This document shows, one piece after another, positions 26,403-35,143 of a stretch of DNA of 64,000 nt (position 1 is its first letter; every line of letters begins with the position of its first letter). Made by a program: the position numbers and the translations under genes. Source of the DNA: Ruminococcaceae bacterium AM07-15 (lineage in GTDB: Bacteria > Bacillota > Clostridia > Oscillospirales > Butyricicoccaceae). The DNA lies in the NCBI GenBank assembly GCA_003477405.1, contig QUDE01000005.1:62001-126000 (forward strand), written 5' to 3'. The notes beneath the pieces are model-generated. The model saw only the letters and a program-made list of their open reading frames with translations. It made no database searches and had not been told where the DNA came from.

Positions 26403-26827
26403 GCATGAATGAAAAATACAGTGACATCATCCATCTTCCCCACCCTGTCTCGGAAAAACATCCCCGGATGCCCATGCTGGACAGGGCCGCCCAGTTTTCC
26501 CCTTTTGCCGCCCTCACCGGTTATGAGGAAGCCATTTATGAAACCGGGCGTCTGACAGAGGAAAAAACGGAGCTGGGCGAAGAGGAAAAAGCAATACTGG
26601 ACAGAAAACAGCGGCTCCTGCTGGAAAAACTGTATGAGCGCCCTGCTCTCACAGTCACCTTCTTTGTTCCCGATGAGAAAAAATCCGGCGGCAGGTATAT
26701 CACAAAAACCGGGAATCTCAAAAAGATTGATCTAATTCAGCAATGGATGCTGCTGACAGACGGCACAAAAATTTCCCTGGAGGATGTGAAAAATATAGAA
26801 AGCCCCCTTTTCTGCGATGGGTTTTGA
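26399..26827 (+). CDS. YolD-like family protein
   Basis: 142 residues. ATG 26399 overlaps the polymerase stop as ATGA. The sequence MPMLDRAAQFSPFAALTGYE is the hallmark of YolD-like proteins, proposed functional partners of UvrX/UmuC polymerases (UmuD-like role). The C-terminal half is beta-rich (ALTVTFFVPDEKKSGGRYIT). It would be induced with the polymerase from the LexA-controlled promoter. Part of this gene is duplicated as debris at 8150-8242. Confidence 0.85.
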   Translation: MSMNEKYSDIIHLPHPVSEKHPRMPMLDRAAQFSPFAALTGYEEAIYETGRLTEEKTELGEEEKAILDRKQRLLLEKLYERPALTVTFFVPDEKKSGGRYITKTGNLKKIDLIQQWMLLTDGTKISLEDVKNIESPLFCDGF

Positions 26828-26837
26828 AATCTGCTTC

Positions 26838-27056
26838 TCAACAAATCAAATGACAATAGTTGGAATGAGTTGCAAACAGACCATAATCTCCTTCGCGCAC
26901 AGCGCCCTTCAAGGACTGAATTGTGGTCTCCCGGATGTCGCCATCCTGGCTCTTGACCTAGACAACAATACGAGGCGGAAGTTCATCTCTATAGGCTGTT
27001 ATATCGATACCACTATCCCTTCCATAGGGCAATAGGATAGTGCAGTATCCCATGGA
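26838..27056 (-). pseudogene. Mrr-type restriction endonuclease, catalytic remnant
   Basis: Reading leftward after the amber codon at 27059-27057: SMGYCTILLPYGRDSGIDIT, AYRDELPPRIVV, an in-frame TAG (26960-26958), then VKSQDGDIRETTIQSLKGAV and REGDYGLFATHSNY. This is the Mrr nuclease core, with GxD...(Q)VK catalytic elements. Both internal stops fall where a Gln (CAG) is expected. The C-terminus after HSNY is lost. Inactive unless the stops are read through. Confidence 0.65.
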
Positions 27057-27566
27057 CTACAAAAAATGTGCCATAAAAGACTCCAAATCATACCCTTTCA
27101 GCTTTTTACTCAGTTCTTTCAAAATAAAATCACGAGTAGTTTCAATAATTTTGTCAGTCGTCTGTGCCACAGTTTCATCGGTATCTGGCTCTACAATATG
27201 ACCTTTTACAAAAGAGAAACTGAATATAAGTGCTGCAAGAAAACGACTTCCGTTATACACAGGCAATAACGGAGCAATATAATCCATAATCAGTGAGGTA
27301 ATTACAGTAGATTTTATGGATTTTAAAAAGAATGTTTTTCCGAGTAGTCTAAATGAAAAAATTGCTGCGGGAATGTTCAAAAGAAATAGACTTACTCCGA
27401 GTGGCAACCCAAACAAATGATGCAGAATGATTGAAATACCGGAAAAACCCTCTACCGGGAAGTTTGCATTTAATGCAATGTTATAAACGCCTAATGCGAT
27501 CAACAATCCCGCCACCAAATCAACCAAAATATCAATCCCCAACTCTTTCCAATTCAAGCGTTTCAC
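27057..27566 (-). pseudogene. chimeric frame: YitT-family N-terminus joined to Mrr-type fragment
   Basis: Start GTG 27566 has AAGGAGG nine bases upstream; a TTG at 27608 lies in the terminator. The first ~105 residues are YitT-like (DUF161 membrane protein): LVDLVAGLLIALGVYNIALN, FPVEGFSGISIILHHLFGLP and LNIPAAIFSF. After LLPVYNGSRFLAAL the frame switches to the N-terminal region of an Mrr-type nuclease (KLKGYDLESFMAHFL) and ends at amber TAG 27059-27057. YitT proteins are normally ~280 residues, so both parents are truncated. Confidence 0.65.
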
Positions 27567-27608
27567 TGGGCGATACCTCCTTTTCTTGCTTTTTACTTTT
27601 TTACGCAA

Positions 27609-27656
27609 AAAAGAGCAGATGCGAATTATAAAAATATAATTCGCATCTGCTCTTTT
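27609..27656. terminator. strong terminator, 22-bp perfect stem
   Basis: Arms 27609-27630 and 27635-27656 (AAAAGAGCAGATGCGAATTA and complement) are perfectly paired around AAAA. On the - strand it is followed by TTTTTT, so it ends transcripts from the 27778-28023 gene just before the YitT ribosome site. Confidence 0.85.
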
Positions 27657-27777
27657 CCACCCAAAGTATATCGGTTATTTCAGCATTTATCAACCCCACC
27701 ATATCTTGATGGAGTGTCAACAGGTCCCTTATTTTATCTAACCAAACTTTGAAACCTGGCATAATCTCCCGCTGCAA

Positions 27778-28023
27778 TTACTCAATGTCTCCAGCCACCA
27801 GACGCTCCAGCTTATCCTGTACCACATCACAGGATGCATCCTTTCGATTCCAAAAGTAGTCCGACAGTTCTTCGGATGACAGCTCCAGCAGTTGGGCCAG
27901 GGTGTGGATTCCGCCCCGCTTCAGGCTGTTGTAGATGGACACCGGCAGATCCATGTCCTCCAGGTCCATCTCCCGGCCCTTCAGGGCGGGAAACATATGG
28001 ATAAGTGTTTCATTCAAGTTCAT
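27778..28023 (-). CDS. small RNA-polymerase alpha-CTD-like protein
   Basis: 81 residues, ATG with AGGAGGTAGGCAA upstream. LPVSIYNSLKRGGIHTLAQL resembles the helix-hairpin-helix of the RpoA C-terminal domain (SVRSYNCLKRAGI-like), followed by LELSSEELSDYFWN. Stand-alone alpha-CTD-like proteins may touch DNA or polymerase, but no role is established. It is followed by a short intergenic stretch and a strong terminator. Confidence 0.65.
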   Translation of the reverse strand: MNLNETLIHMFPALKGREMDLEDMDLPVSIYNSLKRGGIHTLAQLLELSSEELSDYFWNRKDASCDVVQDKLERLVAGDIE

Positions 28024-28201
28024 TTGCCTACCTCCTGTTTTTGTTTTCCTGGTTTATCCGGGCCTTGGTAAGAGTCCTAGCCCGAGTACAGCGCCTGATG
28101 CTTTATGCTCGGACTGAGGATGAAATAAGAGAAAGGGAGATATTTTTGCCGCTCCTGGCAGTGATACAACAGAGAACGGAAATTGGCTTTTTCCCTGCCG
28201 C

Positions 28202-28966
28202 TCAGCTTCGGAGGTGTACGCTTTCGCCGTCAATCTCATGCCCGCGCAGCAAGTCAGCCAAATGCAATAGGAGCCACTGGCAGTTGGTGACATCTTTAAT
28301 GCGGATGGTCACCGTGGAATCGATCTTCCGGAAAAGCTTCTCTGCCCGCTCCTGCCCCAGAAGAGATAAAAAGCGGCAGAGTGTGTGTTTGTCTGCACCC
28401 TTCAGGGCCATGATCAGAACCCGCGGATCCGTTCGGCGGATCAGCTCCAGCAACAGGGCATCCGGCTCCTTCTCCAGACGCCGGAACGCCTGAACCGCAG
28501 AAGGCAGTTCTGCCGGAAGCACCAGTGTGGAGCGGGGCCTCAGGATCGTCTCGGCCAGTTCAAGGTGATCCTGCGCCAGGGCATATCCTGTCCCGGCATA
28601 GAATTTGATGCCCCGCTGACAGCAGAAGTCCAGCAGCGCGGCGTCGGGCAGCCCCCGCCCCCGGGACGGCGCATAGACCACAGGCAACTCAGTCTCCCGC
28701 CCCGCATCCAGCCAGGCCTTCAGAAACGGGATCATAGAGGGGCGGATGAACAATGCCTTCCGGCCCGGGCTGCCGGCGATCCCGGCGGCGGTCTTCAGAT
28801 CTTGTTGGGCAAAGACCGTACCCATTGGGGGGCACCGCCTCACATGCCGCTGGAACCGGTCCTCCCACACGGTTCGGCCGGTTTCCCGGGCTGCCTGAGC
28901 CGCCGCCTGGATGAACGGAGCGTCCAGTGGCGACGCAACCACAAACACCGTCCCTGGACAAGTCAT
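28202..28966 (-). CDS. unrecognised protein, probably truncated, with FliG-C-like tail
   Basis: Open frame of 254 codons. The first ~150 residues have Rossmann-like or MBL/beta-CASP-like strands (GTVFVVASPLDAPFIQAAAQ, GRKALFIRPSMIPFLKAWLD). The last ~70 (PRVLIMALKGADKHTLCRFL, STVTIRIKDVTNC) resemble the FliG C-terminal helical domain. No good ribosome site precedes the ATG. A separate frame just upstream (IDHAIALNALFRKEGIASDY) ends in TGA at the junction, which suggests a frameshifted, decayed gene. High GC compared with its neighbours. Confidence 0.35.
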   Translation of the reverse strand: MTCPGTVFVVASPLDAPFIQAAAQAARETGRTVWEDRFQRHVRRCPPMGTVFAQQDLKTAAGIAGSPGRKALFIRPSMIPFLKAWLDAGRETELPVVYAPSRGRGLPDAALLDFCCQRGIKFYAGTGYALAQDHLELAETILRPRSTLVLPAELPSAVQAFRRLEKEPDALLLELIRRTDPRVLIMALKGADKHTLCRFLSLLGQERAEKLFRKIDSTVTIRIKDVTNCQWLLLHLADLLRGHEIDGESVHLRS

Positions 28967-29213
28967 GACACGGCGAAGGAAACCACATAGTCTGAGGCGA
29001 TCCCTTCTTTCCGGAACAGTGCATTCAGTGCGATTGCATGGTCTATATTGACCACTTCCTATAAATAGACCTTATTATTCAGTATACCGCTTCTTTCCAT
29101 ATTCAGCAAGCAACCGGCCTCCGCTTCAATTTGTGATGCAACTCATCTGTATTTGCAAGCCGCCCATAAAATGCTGTTTCACCCCAGAGCTACTCTGGGA
29201 GAATAACGAAAAG

Positions 29214-29340
29214 CTCCAGTGGACAAACCACAAATTACAACATGTCTATGTGGATGGGATTTATCTACGCCTAAATCAGGGCAAGAGTTTGGAAATATAG
29301 CTATCCTAATAGAAATTGTAGTCAATGAGGACGGATACCA
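29214..29340 (+). mobile_element. IS256-family transposase remnant
   Basis: LQWTNHKLQHVYVDGIYLRL followed by NQGKSLE, then after a one-base shift NIAILIEIVVNEDGYQ. This matches the catalytic-core start of IS256 transposases (YLDGxYLK...VNEDGxRE). Stops and the frameshift make it dead. The rest of 29041-29213 shows no recognisable gene. Confidence 0.6.
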
Positions 29341-29341
29341 A

Positions 29342-29370
29342 TTGACACGGCCCTGAATTTCTGCTACAAT
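29342..29370 (+). promoter_or_regulatory. promoter of the ABC exporter genes
   Basis: TTGACA (29342-29347), 17-base spacer, TACAAT (29365-29370), about 90 bases before the ATG at 29460. Confidence 0.85.
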
Positions 29371-29377
29371 TCCAAAA

Positions 29378-29441
29378 GTTAGATTAGGCTAACCGCAATG
29401 CGGTTGGCCATTATTACAGCCAGAAGTTAGCTTATGCTAAC
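29378..29441 (+). promoter_or_regulatory. two GTTAG-CTAAC dyads, probable operators
   Basis: GTTAGATTAGGCTAAC at 29378-29393 and GTTAGCTTATGCTAAC at 29426-29441 lie just downstream of the -10 element. A third copy, GTTAGCGTCAGCTAAC, precedes the YgbA-like gene (32870-32885). The core resembles DtxR/IdeR-type iron boxes. Between the two dyads GGCTAACCGCA/TGCGGTTGGCC can form a hairpin. Confidence 0.65.
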
Positions 29442-29459
29442 GCAGAGAGGTTTGAAGAA

Positions 29460-31190
29460 ATGATCAATAAACGACTGATGCACATCATGGGCAAGAGCAA
29501 AAAATATGTGTGGTCACAGGTATTTTTTCAGTGGCTTTCTTTGCTTTGCAATATTGTATTGATGTCCGGAATTTCACTTTTCCTGAGTCAGCTTTCCGCT
29601 GGGAGCACTCCGGGCCTGTGGAAAAACGCCCTCTGGATCCTGCTGCCTGCCTTGGCCATACGATATATGTGTACGGTCCTGGCGAGCCGTGTGAGCCACT
29701 ACGCCGCGAAACAGGTGAAAGAACGGCTGCGCACCATGATTTATGAAAAACTGCTGCGTCTGGGACTGGCCTATCAGCAAAAGGCCCGGACCTCTGAGGT
29801 GGTTCAGCTGGCAGTAGAGGGCGTAGATCAGCTGGAGGTGTACTTTGGCTCTTATCTGCCTCAGCTGTGCTACTCGCTCCTTGCACCTTTGACGCTGTTT
29901 GCAGTTTTGAGTTTTGTCAGCCTGCCCTGTGCGGTCATTTTATTCCTCTGTGTCCCGCTGATCCCCATTACCATCGTGGTCGTACAGCGTTTTGCCAAGA
30001 AGCTTCTGGGGAAATACTGGGGGGAGTACACCTCCCTGGGCGATTCTTTTCTGGAAAACCTGCAGGGCCTGACAACCCTCAAAATTTATCAGGCGGATGC
30101 CTGCCGGCATCAGATGATGAATGAGCAATCCGAACGCTTTCGCAAAATCACCATGAAAGTGCTTTCCATGCAGCTCAATTCCATCATTGTCATGGATCTG
30201 ATCGCCTACGGCGGTGCTGCGTTGGGTATTATTCTGGCGGTGTGGCAGTTCCAGGCCGGGAAACTGTCCCTGTTCGGGGCGCTGCTGGTGATCCTGCTGG
30301 CGGCAGAATTTTTCCTGCCCATGCGGCTGCTGGGTTCCTATTTCCACATCGCCATGAACGGCATGGCGGCAGCCGATAAGCTCTTCGCCCTGCTGAATCT
30401 TCCTGATGCACAAACCGGAAGCCGCGCCTTCCCCAACGATTGCACCATGGTCTGCAAAGGCCTGCATTTCGGCTATGAAGCAGATCGTGAGATCCTGAAG
30501 GGAATTGACTTTTCCGTCCAGCCCGGTGATTTTGCTGCACTGGTAGGTGAAAGCGGATGCGGTAAATCCACGCTGGCCGCCATTCTCATGGGGCGCATAC
30601 GAGGATTTCAGGGAGAGCTGACCATTGGCGGAATTCCCATCCTTGACATTAAGGAAGAAGCCCTGGCCGCAAACATCACCTATGTGGGCCATCAAAGCTA
30701 TCTGTTCCGCGGCACCATCCGGGATACACTGAAAATGGGCAATGCCGAAGCGACGGACACCGATTTCTGGCGTGTGCTGGAACGGGTAAAACTGGCGGAT
30801 TTCTTGCGGGAACAACAGGGTCTGGACACCCAGCTGGAGGAGAACGGCGTCAATTTTTCCGGCGGACAGCGGCAGCGTCTGGCCGTTGCCCGGGCTTTGC
30901 TCCATGACACACCTATCTATATCTTTGACGAGGCCACTTCCAATATCGACATCGAAAGCGAAAATGCCATTATGGAACAAATCAAAGAACTCGCCCGGAA
31001 CAAAACTGTCATTCTGATTTCTCACCGGCTGGCCAATGTGACCGGGGCCAATGGGATTTATGTGCTGCGGCAAGGCATCCTGGCCGAACAAGGCACCCAT
31101 GAGGAGCTGCTTTCCCGGCAGGGCGAGTATGCCCGTCTGTGGAGCGCACAACAGCAACTGGAGAGTTATGGAAAGGTGGCGATGGGATGA
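29460..31190 (+). CDS. ABC exporter half-transporter (permease-ATPase fusion) 1
   Basis: 576 residues. An N-terminal six-helix exporter domain (~15-310) precedes an ATPase with Walker [10 protein letters not shown] (~363), signature [17 protein letters not shown] and Walker B IYIFDEATSNID. CydD-like in overall layout. Its stop overlaps the next half-transporter (ATGA), so the two form a heterodimer. Gene order with YgbA, DUF4405 and the P-type ATPase suggests a role in iron or heme/siderophore-related transport; the substrate is not shown by sequence. The RBS is weak (GAGAGG some distance from the ATG). Controlled by the dyad operators upstream. Confidence 0.9.
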   Translation: MINKRLMHIMGKSKKYVWSQVFFQWLSLLCNIVLMSGISLFLSQLSAGSTPGLWKNALWILLPALAIRYMCTVLASRVSHYAAKQVKERLRTMIYEKLLRLGLAYQQKARTSEVVQLAVEGVDQLEVYFGSYLPQLCYSLLAPLTLFAVLSFVSLPCAVILFLCVPLIPITIVVVQRFAKKLLGKYWGEYTSLGDSFLENLQGLTTLKIYQADACRHQMMNEQSERFRKITMKVLSMQLNSIIVMDLIAYGGAALGIILAVWQFQAGKLSLFGALLVILLAAEFFLPMRLLGSYFHIAMNGMAAADKLFALLNLPDAQTGSRAFPNDCTMVCKGLHFGYEADREILKGIDFSVQPGDFAALVGESGCGKSTLAAILMGRIRGFQGELTIGGIPILDIKEEALAANITYVGHQSYLFRGTIRDTLKMGNAEATDTDFWRVLERVKLADFLREQQGLDTQLEENGVNFSGGQRQRLAVARALLHDTPIYIFDEATSNIDIESENAIMEQIKELARNKTVILISHRLANVTGANGIYVLRQGILAEQGTHEELLSRQGEYARLWSAQQQLESYGKVAMG

Positions 31191-32827
31191 AACGATCTGG
31201 AATCCAGGTAATGGCGAAGTTGGTCGGCCTGGTAAAACCCCTGACCGGGTATATGAGCCTGGCTGTTATTCTGGGGCTTCTGGGACATCTCTGTGCCACG
31301 GCCATCACCGTATTGGGCGGATTGGCTCTGTTGCATATACTGGGGATGGAACAGTCTTTTTCCCTGGCCGTGCTCTTCCTTCTGATAGGCCTCTGTGCCC
31401 TGCTGCGGGGCGTGCTGCGCTATGGCGAACAGACCTGCAATCATTTTATCGCCTTCAAACTGCTGGCTTTGCTGCGGGATCGGGTCTTTGCTGTCCTGCG
31501 CCGCCTGTGCCCGGCCAAACTGGAAGGCAAGAATAAGGGAAACCTCATCAGCGTCATCACCTCGGACATTGAGCTGCTGGAGGTATTCTACGCCCACACC
31601 ATCTCCCCGATCTGTATTGCGGTGCTGTACACCGCGCTGACCACTGCATTCTTGTGGAGCTACCACCCGGTTCTGGGCGGCATTGCGCTTTTCGCCCATG
31701 GCGTGGTGGGAATTCTGATTCCCTGGCTAACCTCCCGCTGGAGCGGAGATGTGGGGCAGCAGGTCCGCGATCAAAGCGGCAGGCTTTCCGGCTTTGTGCT
31801 GGACAGCCTGCGAGGTCTCTCCGAAACCTTGCAATACGGCCAGGGCCAGACCCGCCGTCAGGAGCTGGAACAGCGGGGCGTACAGTTGTCCCAGCAGGAA
31901 GAAAAGGCCAAGCGCATTTCCGGCCGCAACAGCGCAATCACCAACACTGTAATCCTGCTGCTGGATTTTGCCATGCTGTATACAGCGTCCACCCTCTGCG
32001 GGTTTCCGGCCGCCCTCATTGCCACCCTCACCCTGATGAGCTCTTTCGGCCCCAGTGTGGCCCTGGCCGCTCTGGGCGCTACCCTGCAAAACACCTTTGC
32101 CGCAGGCAACCGGGTACTGGATCTTCTGGATGAGCAGCCGGTGGTGGAAGATATCCATGGCTATACACCGGTGACCTTTGCTGGAGCCGCCGTAAAAGAT
32201 CTCCGTTTTTCCTATGATGAAGAGGAGATCCTGTCTCACATCCACCTGGAAATTCCCAAAGGGAAAATCGTTGGGATTCTGGGCCGAAGCGGCAGCGGAA
32301 AATCCACCCTTCTCAAACTGCTCATGCGCTTCTGGCAGGCCGAACAAGGGGAGATCTGCATCTCAGATCGTCCTATCCAGCAGATCAACACCGAAAACCT
32401 CCGCCATATGGAAAGCTATGTCACCCAGGACACCCATCTGTTCCACGACACCATTGCCAACAATCTGAGAATCGCCAGGCTGGACGCCACCCAGGCAGAA
32501 CTGGAGGAGGCCTGCCGCAAGGCGTCGGTGCACGATTTCATCGCTTCCCTCCCCCAGGGCTATGATACACCGGTGGCCGAACTGGGCGATTCCCTGTCTG
32601 GCGGCGAGCGTCAGAGATTGGGGCTGGCCAGAGCATTTTTGCACCAGGCGCCGCTGCTGTTGCTGGATGAACCTACCAGCAATCTGGACAGTCTCAATGA
32701 AGCTGTCATTTTGCGGTCGCTGCAGCAGGTAAAGGGAGAGCAAACCGTTGTGCTGGTATCCCACCGGCCATCTACCATGGGAATTGTGAATCAGCAGTAT
32801 TGTGTGGAACAGGGCCGTATGAGCTGA
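31187..32827 (+). CDS. ABC exporter half-transporter 2
   Basis: 546 residues from ATG 31187, overlapping the first gene by four bases, with GAAAGGTGG upstream. Six-helix exporter domain (LAVILGLLGHLCATAITVLG first), then Walker A GRSGSGKST (~365), signature SLSGGERQRLGLARAFL and Walker B LLLLDEPTSNLD. CydC-like partner of the preceding protein. A terminator follows the stop by two bases, ending this transcription unit. Confidence 0.9.
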   Translation: MKRSGIQVMAKLVGLVKPLTGYMSLAVILGLLGHLCATAITVLGGLALLHILGMEQSFSLAVLFLLIGLCALLRGVLRYGEQTCNHFIAFKLLALLRDRVFAVLRRLCPAKLEGKNKGNLISVITSDIELLEVFYAHTISPICIAVLYTALTTAFLWSYHPVLGGIALFAHGVVGILIPWLTSRWSGDVGQQVRDQSGRLSGFVLDSLRGLSETLQYGQGQTRRQELEQRGVQLSQQEEKAKRISGRNSAITNTVILLLDFAMLYTASTLCGFPAALIATLTLMSSFGPSVALAALGATLQNTFAAGNRVLDLLDEQPVVEDIHGYTPVTFAGAAVKDLRFSYDEEEILSHIHLEIPKGKIVGILGRSGSGKSTLLKLLMRFWQAEQGEICISDRPIQQINTENLRHMESYVTQDTHLFHDTIANNLRIARLDATQAELEEACRKASVHDFIASLPQGYDTPVAELGDSLSGGERQRLGLARAFLHQAPLLLLDEPTSNLDSLNEAVILRSLQQVKGEQTVVLVSHRPSTMGIVNQQYCVEQGRMS

Positions 32828-32829
32828 GT

Positions 32830-32857
32830 AAACAGCCCTTTCTTTAAGGGCTGTTTA
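32830..32857 (+). terminator. terminator after ABC pair
   Basis: AAACAGCCCTT and AAGGGCTGTTT form an 11-bp stem with a short loop, followed by ATTTT. Confidence 0.8.
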
Positions 32858-32869
32858 TTTTAAAACATC

Positions 32870-32885
32870 GTTAGCGTCAGCTAAC
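32870..32885 (+). promoter_or_regulatory. GTTAGC-N4-GCTAAC operator
   Basis: Perfect 6-bp arms around GTCA, 28 bases before the YgbA-like start. Same dyad as upstream of the ABC genes, implying a common regulator. Confidence 0.65.
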
Positions 32886-32913
32886 CAAAATCAAACATCA
32901 GGAGGCCACCACC

Positions 32914-33243
32914 ATGAAATCCATCGATGACAAGCGGGAACAGGAAAAACGGGTCGTTACCCAGATGATCCAGCTTTATTGCAAAAAGCGGCATCATCGG
33001 TCCGATCTGTGTCCCCACTGCCGGGAAGTTTTGCTCTATGCCATAGACCGCTCTGACCACTGCCCATTTATGGAGAGCAAAACTTTCTGCTCCAACTGTA
33101 AGGTACACTGCTATCGTCCGGAGATGCGGGAAAAAATCCGGGAAATCATGGTTTTTTCCGGTCCCAGGATGCTTTTCTATCATCCCGTTCTAGCGGTGTC
33201 TCATATGCTTTTCACAATAAAAGAGAGGATGAACAGAAGATGA
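32914..33243 (+). CDS. YgbA-like (nitrous-oxide-stimulated promoter family) protein
   Basis: 109 residues; CAGGAGGCCACCACC precedes the ATG. The family signature is complete: LCPHCREVLLYAIDR, HCPFMESKTFCSNCKVHCY and FSGPRMLFYHPVLAVSH. The cysteine pairs suggest metal or Fe-S binding. E. coli YgbA is linked to recovery from nitrosative stress and iron limitation. Its stop overlaps the DUF454 gene (ATGA). The dyad operator upstream ties it to the ABC pair. Confidence 0.88.
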   Translation: MKSIDDKREQEKRVVTQMIQLYCKKRHHRSDLCPHCREVLLYAIDRSDHCPFMESKTFCSNCKVHCYRPEMREKIREIMVFSGPRMLFYHPVLAVSHMLFTIKERMNRR

Positions 33244-33638
33244 ATGGCAAAAAAATCATTTATATCTCCCTGGGCATTTTGGGCCTTGGACTGGGCGCTT
33301 TGGGAGCGGTATTGCCCTTGCTCCCGGCCTTCCCCTTTCTGATGCTGGCCGCCTTTTGCTTTGGCCGGAGTTCTGAAAAGCTGGACCGCTGGTTTAAGGG
33401 CACAAAACTGTATCAAAACAACCTGGAAACCTATGTCAAGGGTCAGGGCATGACCTGGAAAACAAAGCTCCGCGTGATGATCACCGTCACGCTCCTCATG
33501 CTGTTGGGCTTTCTGATGATGTTCCAAAAATCACTTTACATTCCCTGCGGGATTCTCGGGGCCGTATGGCTGTTCCATATCCTTTACTTCTGCTTTGGGG
33601 TAAAAAACTATGTGGTAAAAAAGGAAGCTGCAAAATGA
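33240..33638 (+). CDS. DUF454 (YbaN-like) membrane protein
   Basis: 132 residues, ATGA overlap with the YgbA-like gene. Hydrophobic segments IIYISLGILGLGLGALGAVL and LPAFPFLMLAAFCFGRSSEK match the DUF454 N-terminal signature (LPLLPAFPF..LAAFCFGRSSEKL). Two further helices lie at ~80-115. YbaN-type proteins often sit beside heme or iron genes. Coupled to the DUF4405 gene downstream. Confidence 0.88.
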   Translation: MNGKKIIYISLGILGLGLGALGAVLPLLPAFPFLMLAAFCFGRSSEKLDRWFKGTKLYQNNLETYVKGQGMTWKTKLRVMITVTLLMLLGFLMMFQKSLYIPCGILGAVWLFHILYFCFGVKNYVVKKEAAK

Positions 33639-34009
33639 AAAAGAACCTCCATATCCTGTTGCTGATCAGCTTTGTTTTAACGCTTTTGGTACCTGTTACC
33701 GGCATTCACATTCACAAATTGGCATCGCTTTTCTTTCTTTTGCTCTGCCTGGTGCACACCGGTTTGCACTGGAAAAGGATGAACGCACGAAGAGGTGTCG
33801 TCCTCGGCCTGGTTTCCGCCTCATTCCTGACCGGGCTGTTGGGGATGATATTTGAGGAAATTCCAATGATCCTGGGGATGCACAAAGTGATTTCCATTGT
33901 GGTGGTGTTCTTTCTGGCCATTCACATTTTTGTATTCAGCAACAATATTTTCTCTCACAGAGGCATGTCACCACGGCTCATTGGCTCTTCCGGTGAAACG
34001 CAGAATTGA
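33635..34009 (+). CDS. DUF4405 membrane protein (FezC-like)
   Basis: 124 residues from ATG 33635, ATGA overlap with DUF454. Four helices with paired histidines: GIHIHKLASLFFLLLCLVHT, GLHWKRMNARRG and VVFFLAIHIFVFSNN. DUF4405 proteins have cytochrome-b-like His patterns and may bind heme. In described ferrosome (fez) clusters a DUF4405 protein accompanies the P1B-6 ATPase; that comparison is from memory. Last gene of this transcription unit. Confidence 0.75.
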   Translation: MKKNLHILLLISFVLTLLVPVTGIHIHKLASLFFLLLCLVHTGLHWKRMNARRGVVLGLVSASFLTGLLGMIFEEIPMILGMHKVISIVVVFFLAIHIFVFSNNIFSHRGMSPRLIGSSGETQN

Positions 34010-34144
34010 TGGTGCGCTCCTCTCCGGGTAGGCCTGCGAAGCAGCGCATGTGCTCGGCGGGGAAAACTTTTCGGCTCTGAAATCACTTGCATCATAAATA
34101 AGGCACAGCGATATGTGTTCGTATGAAGAAAACAGGTGTTGGAT

Positions 34145-35056
34145 ATGTTGATTGAATATTTGCGAAGTAACGCTCCTGCATACACGCAATGGATCACTAT
34201 CATGCCCGGTGTGCGTGTTTTCCAGTTCCAATCAACCGAATCATCGGAAAAAGGATTATGGATGCTTCAAAAACATAAGTCTTCCCATACTTATGAGGTT
34301 TTCTTTTGTCTGGATGGGCAGATCACGGCCATACCGAAAGGCGCCAAGCCGCAGAAGGTTGGAAAACATCACATCCTGGTCCTTTCTGCTGTATCTGAAT
34401 TGTTTTCCTTGAAAATCAGCAAGAATCTGCATGGGATTTTGGTGGCGATTGACCTCGCCGCATTTCACGATCATCTGCCCTCCCTCCTTCCAGCCTCCGG
34501 ACTGACCATCGATCTGTGTCGCTTACAATCAAATCTGGCTTTGCAGCATGGTTTCATCGCTCTTTGCAATCGTTGCTGGAGTCAATCGGTATTTGATTTA
34601 TGGGGATATTTATCGGATGACACATTTTGCAGGTATTGCGTCTCCAAGGCCATAGAACTGCTCTATATTCTTTCGGTGAAAAATTCTCCTATGAAGCATT
34701 TCCCAGCAGAAACGGAGGATCGGCAAAACCCTCAAACCATCCTGCATATACCATCGTACCTGGAAACACACTTGTGCGAAAAAATCACAATTTCCGACTT
34801 AAGCCGCATGATTTCCGTATCGCCTACCTATCTGAAAACAGAATTCCGCCGCATACACGGAATATCGGTTCATCGCTGTCTGATTGATTTGCGTATGCGG
34901 CGGGCTGCTGAGCTGATTTGCTGTACAAACCAGCCCATTTATAAAATTGCCCAGGAGGTTGGCTATGAAGGAATGAGCCAGTTCAGTGCAGCATTCAAAA
35001 AATATTACGGAACAACCCCTGGCCAGTTTAAAAAAATGTCGAAAACCGGCATATGA
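34145..35056 (+). CDS. AraC-family transcriptional regulator
   Basis: 303 residues from ATG 34145, with AGGTG six bases upstream; GTG 34136 is less likely. The N-terminal half is an AraC-type sensing domain of unknown ligand. The C-terminal ~95 residues have two helix-turn-helix units: ISDLSRMISVSPTYLKTEFR and IYKIAQEVGYEGMSQFSAAF followed by KKYYGTTPGQFKK. It lies directly upstream of the DUF6110/P-type ATPase genes and could activate them. Its own promoter region (34010-34144) shows no clear dyad. Confidence 0.88.
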   Translation: MLIEYLRSNAPAYTQWITIMPGVRVFQFQSTESSEKGLWMLQKHKSSHTYEVFFCLDGQITAIPKGAKPQKVGKHHILVLSAVSELFSLKISKNLHGILVAIDLAAFHDHLPSLLPASGLTIDLCRLQSNLALQHGFIALCNRCWSQSVFDLWGYLSDDTFCRYCVSKAIELLYILSVKNSPMKHFPAETEDRQNPQTILHIPSYLETHLCEKITISDLSRMISVSPTYLKTEFRRIHGISVHRCLIDLRMRRAAELICCTNQPIYKIAQEVGYEGMSQFSAAFKKYYGTTPGQFKKMSKTGI

Positions 35057-35070
35057 TGTCTTTTTGCATA

Positions 35071-35099
35071 ATGACAATATGGAGCAAGGCCTCTATAAT
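35071..35099 (+). promoter_or_regulatory. promoter of the DUF6110/P-type ATPase genes
   Basis: ATGACA (35071-35076), 17-base spacer, TATAAT (35094-35099), 45 bases before the small peptide start. Confidence 0.7.
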
Positions 35100-35143
35100 T
35101 ACAAAATGCTCAACGGTGTTCCCAAGCAAAAGGAGTGATTGCA

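Noticed and set aside
28005..28990. Two + strand frames across the 28 kb region
   Set aside because: Arg/Ser/Gln-rich shadows of the - strand frames; no start signals.
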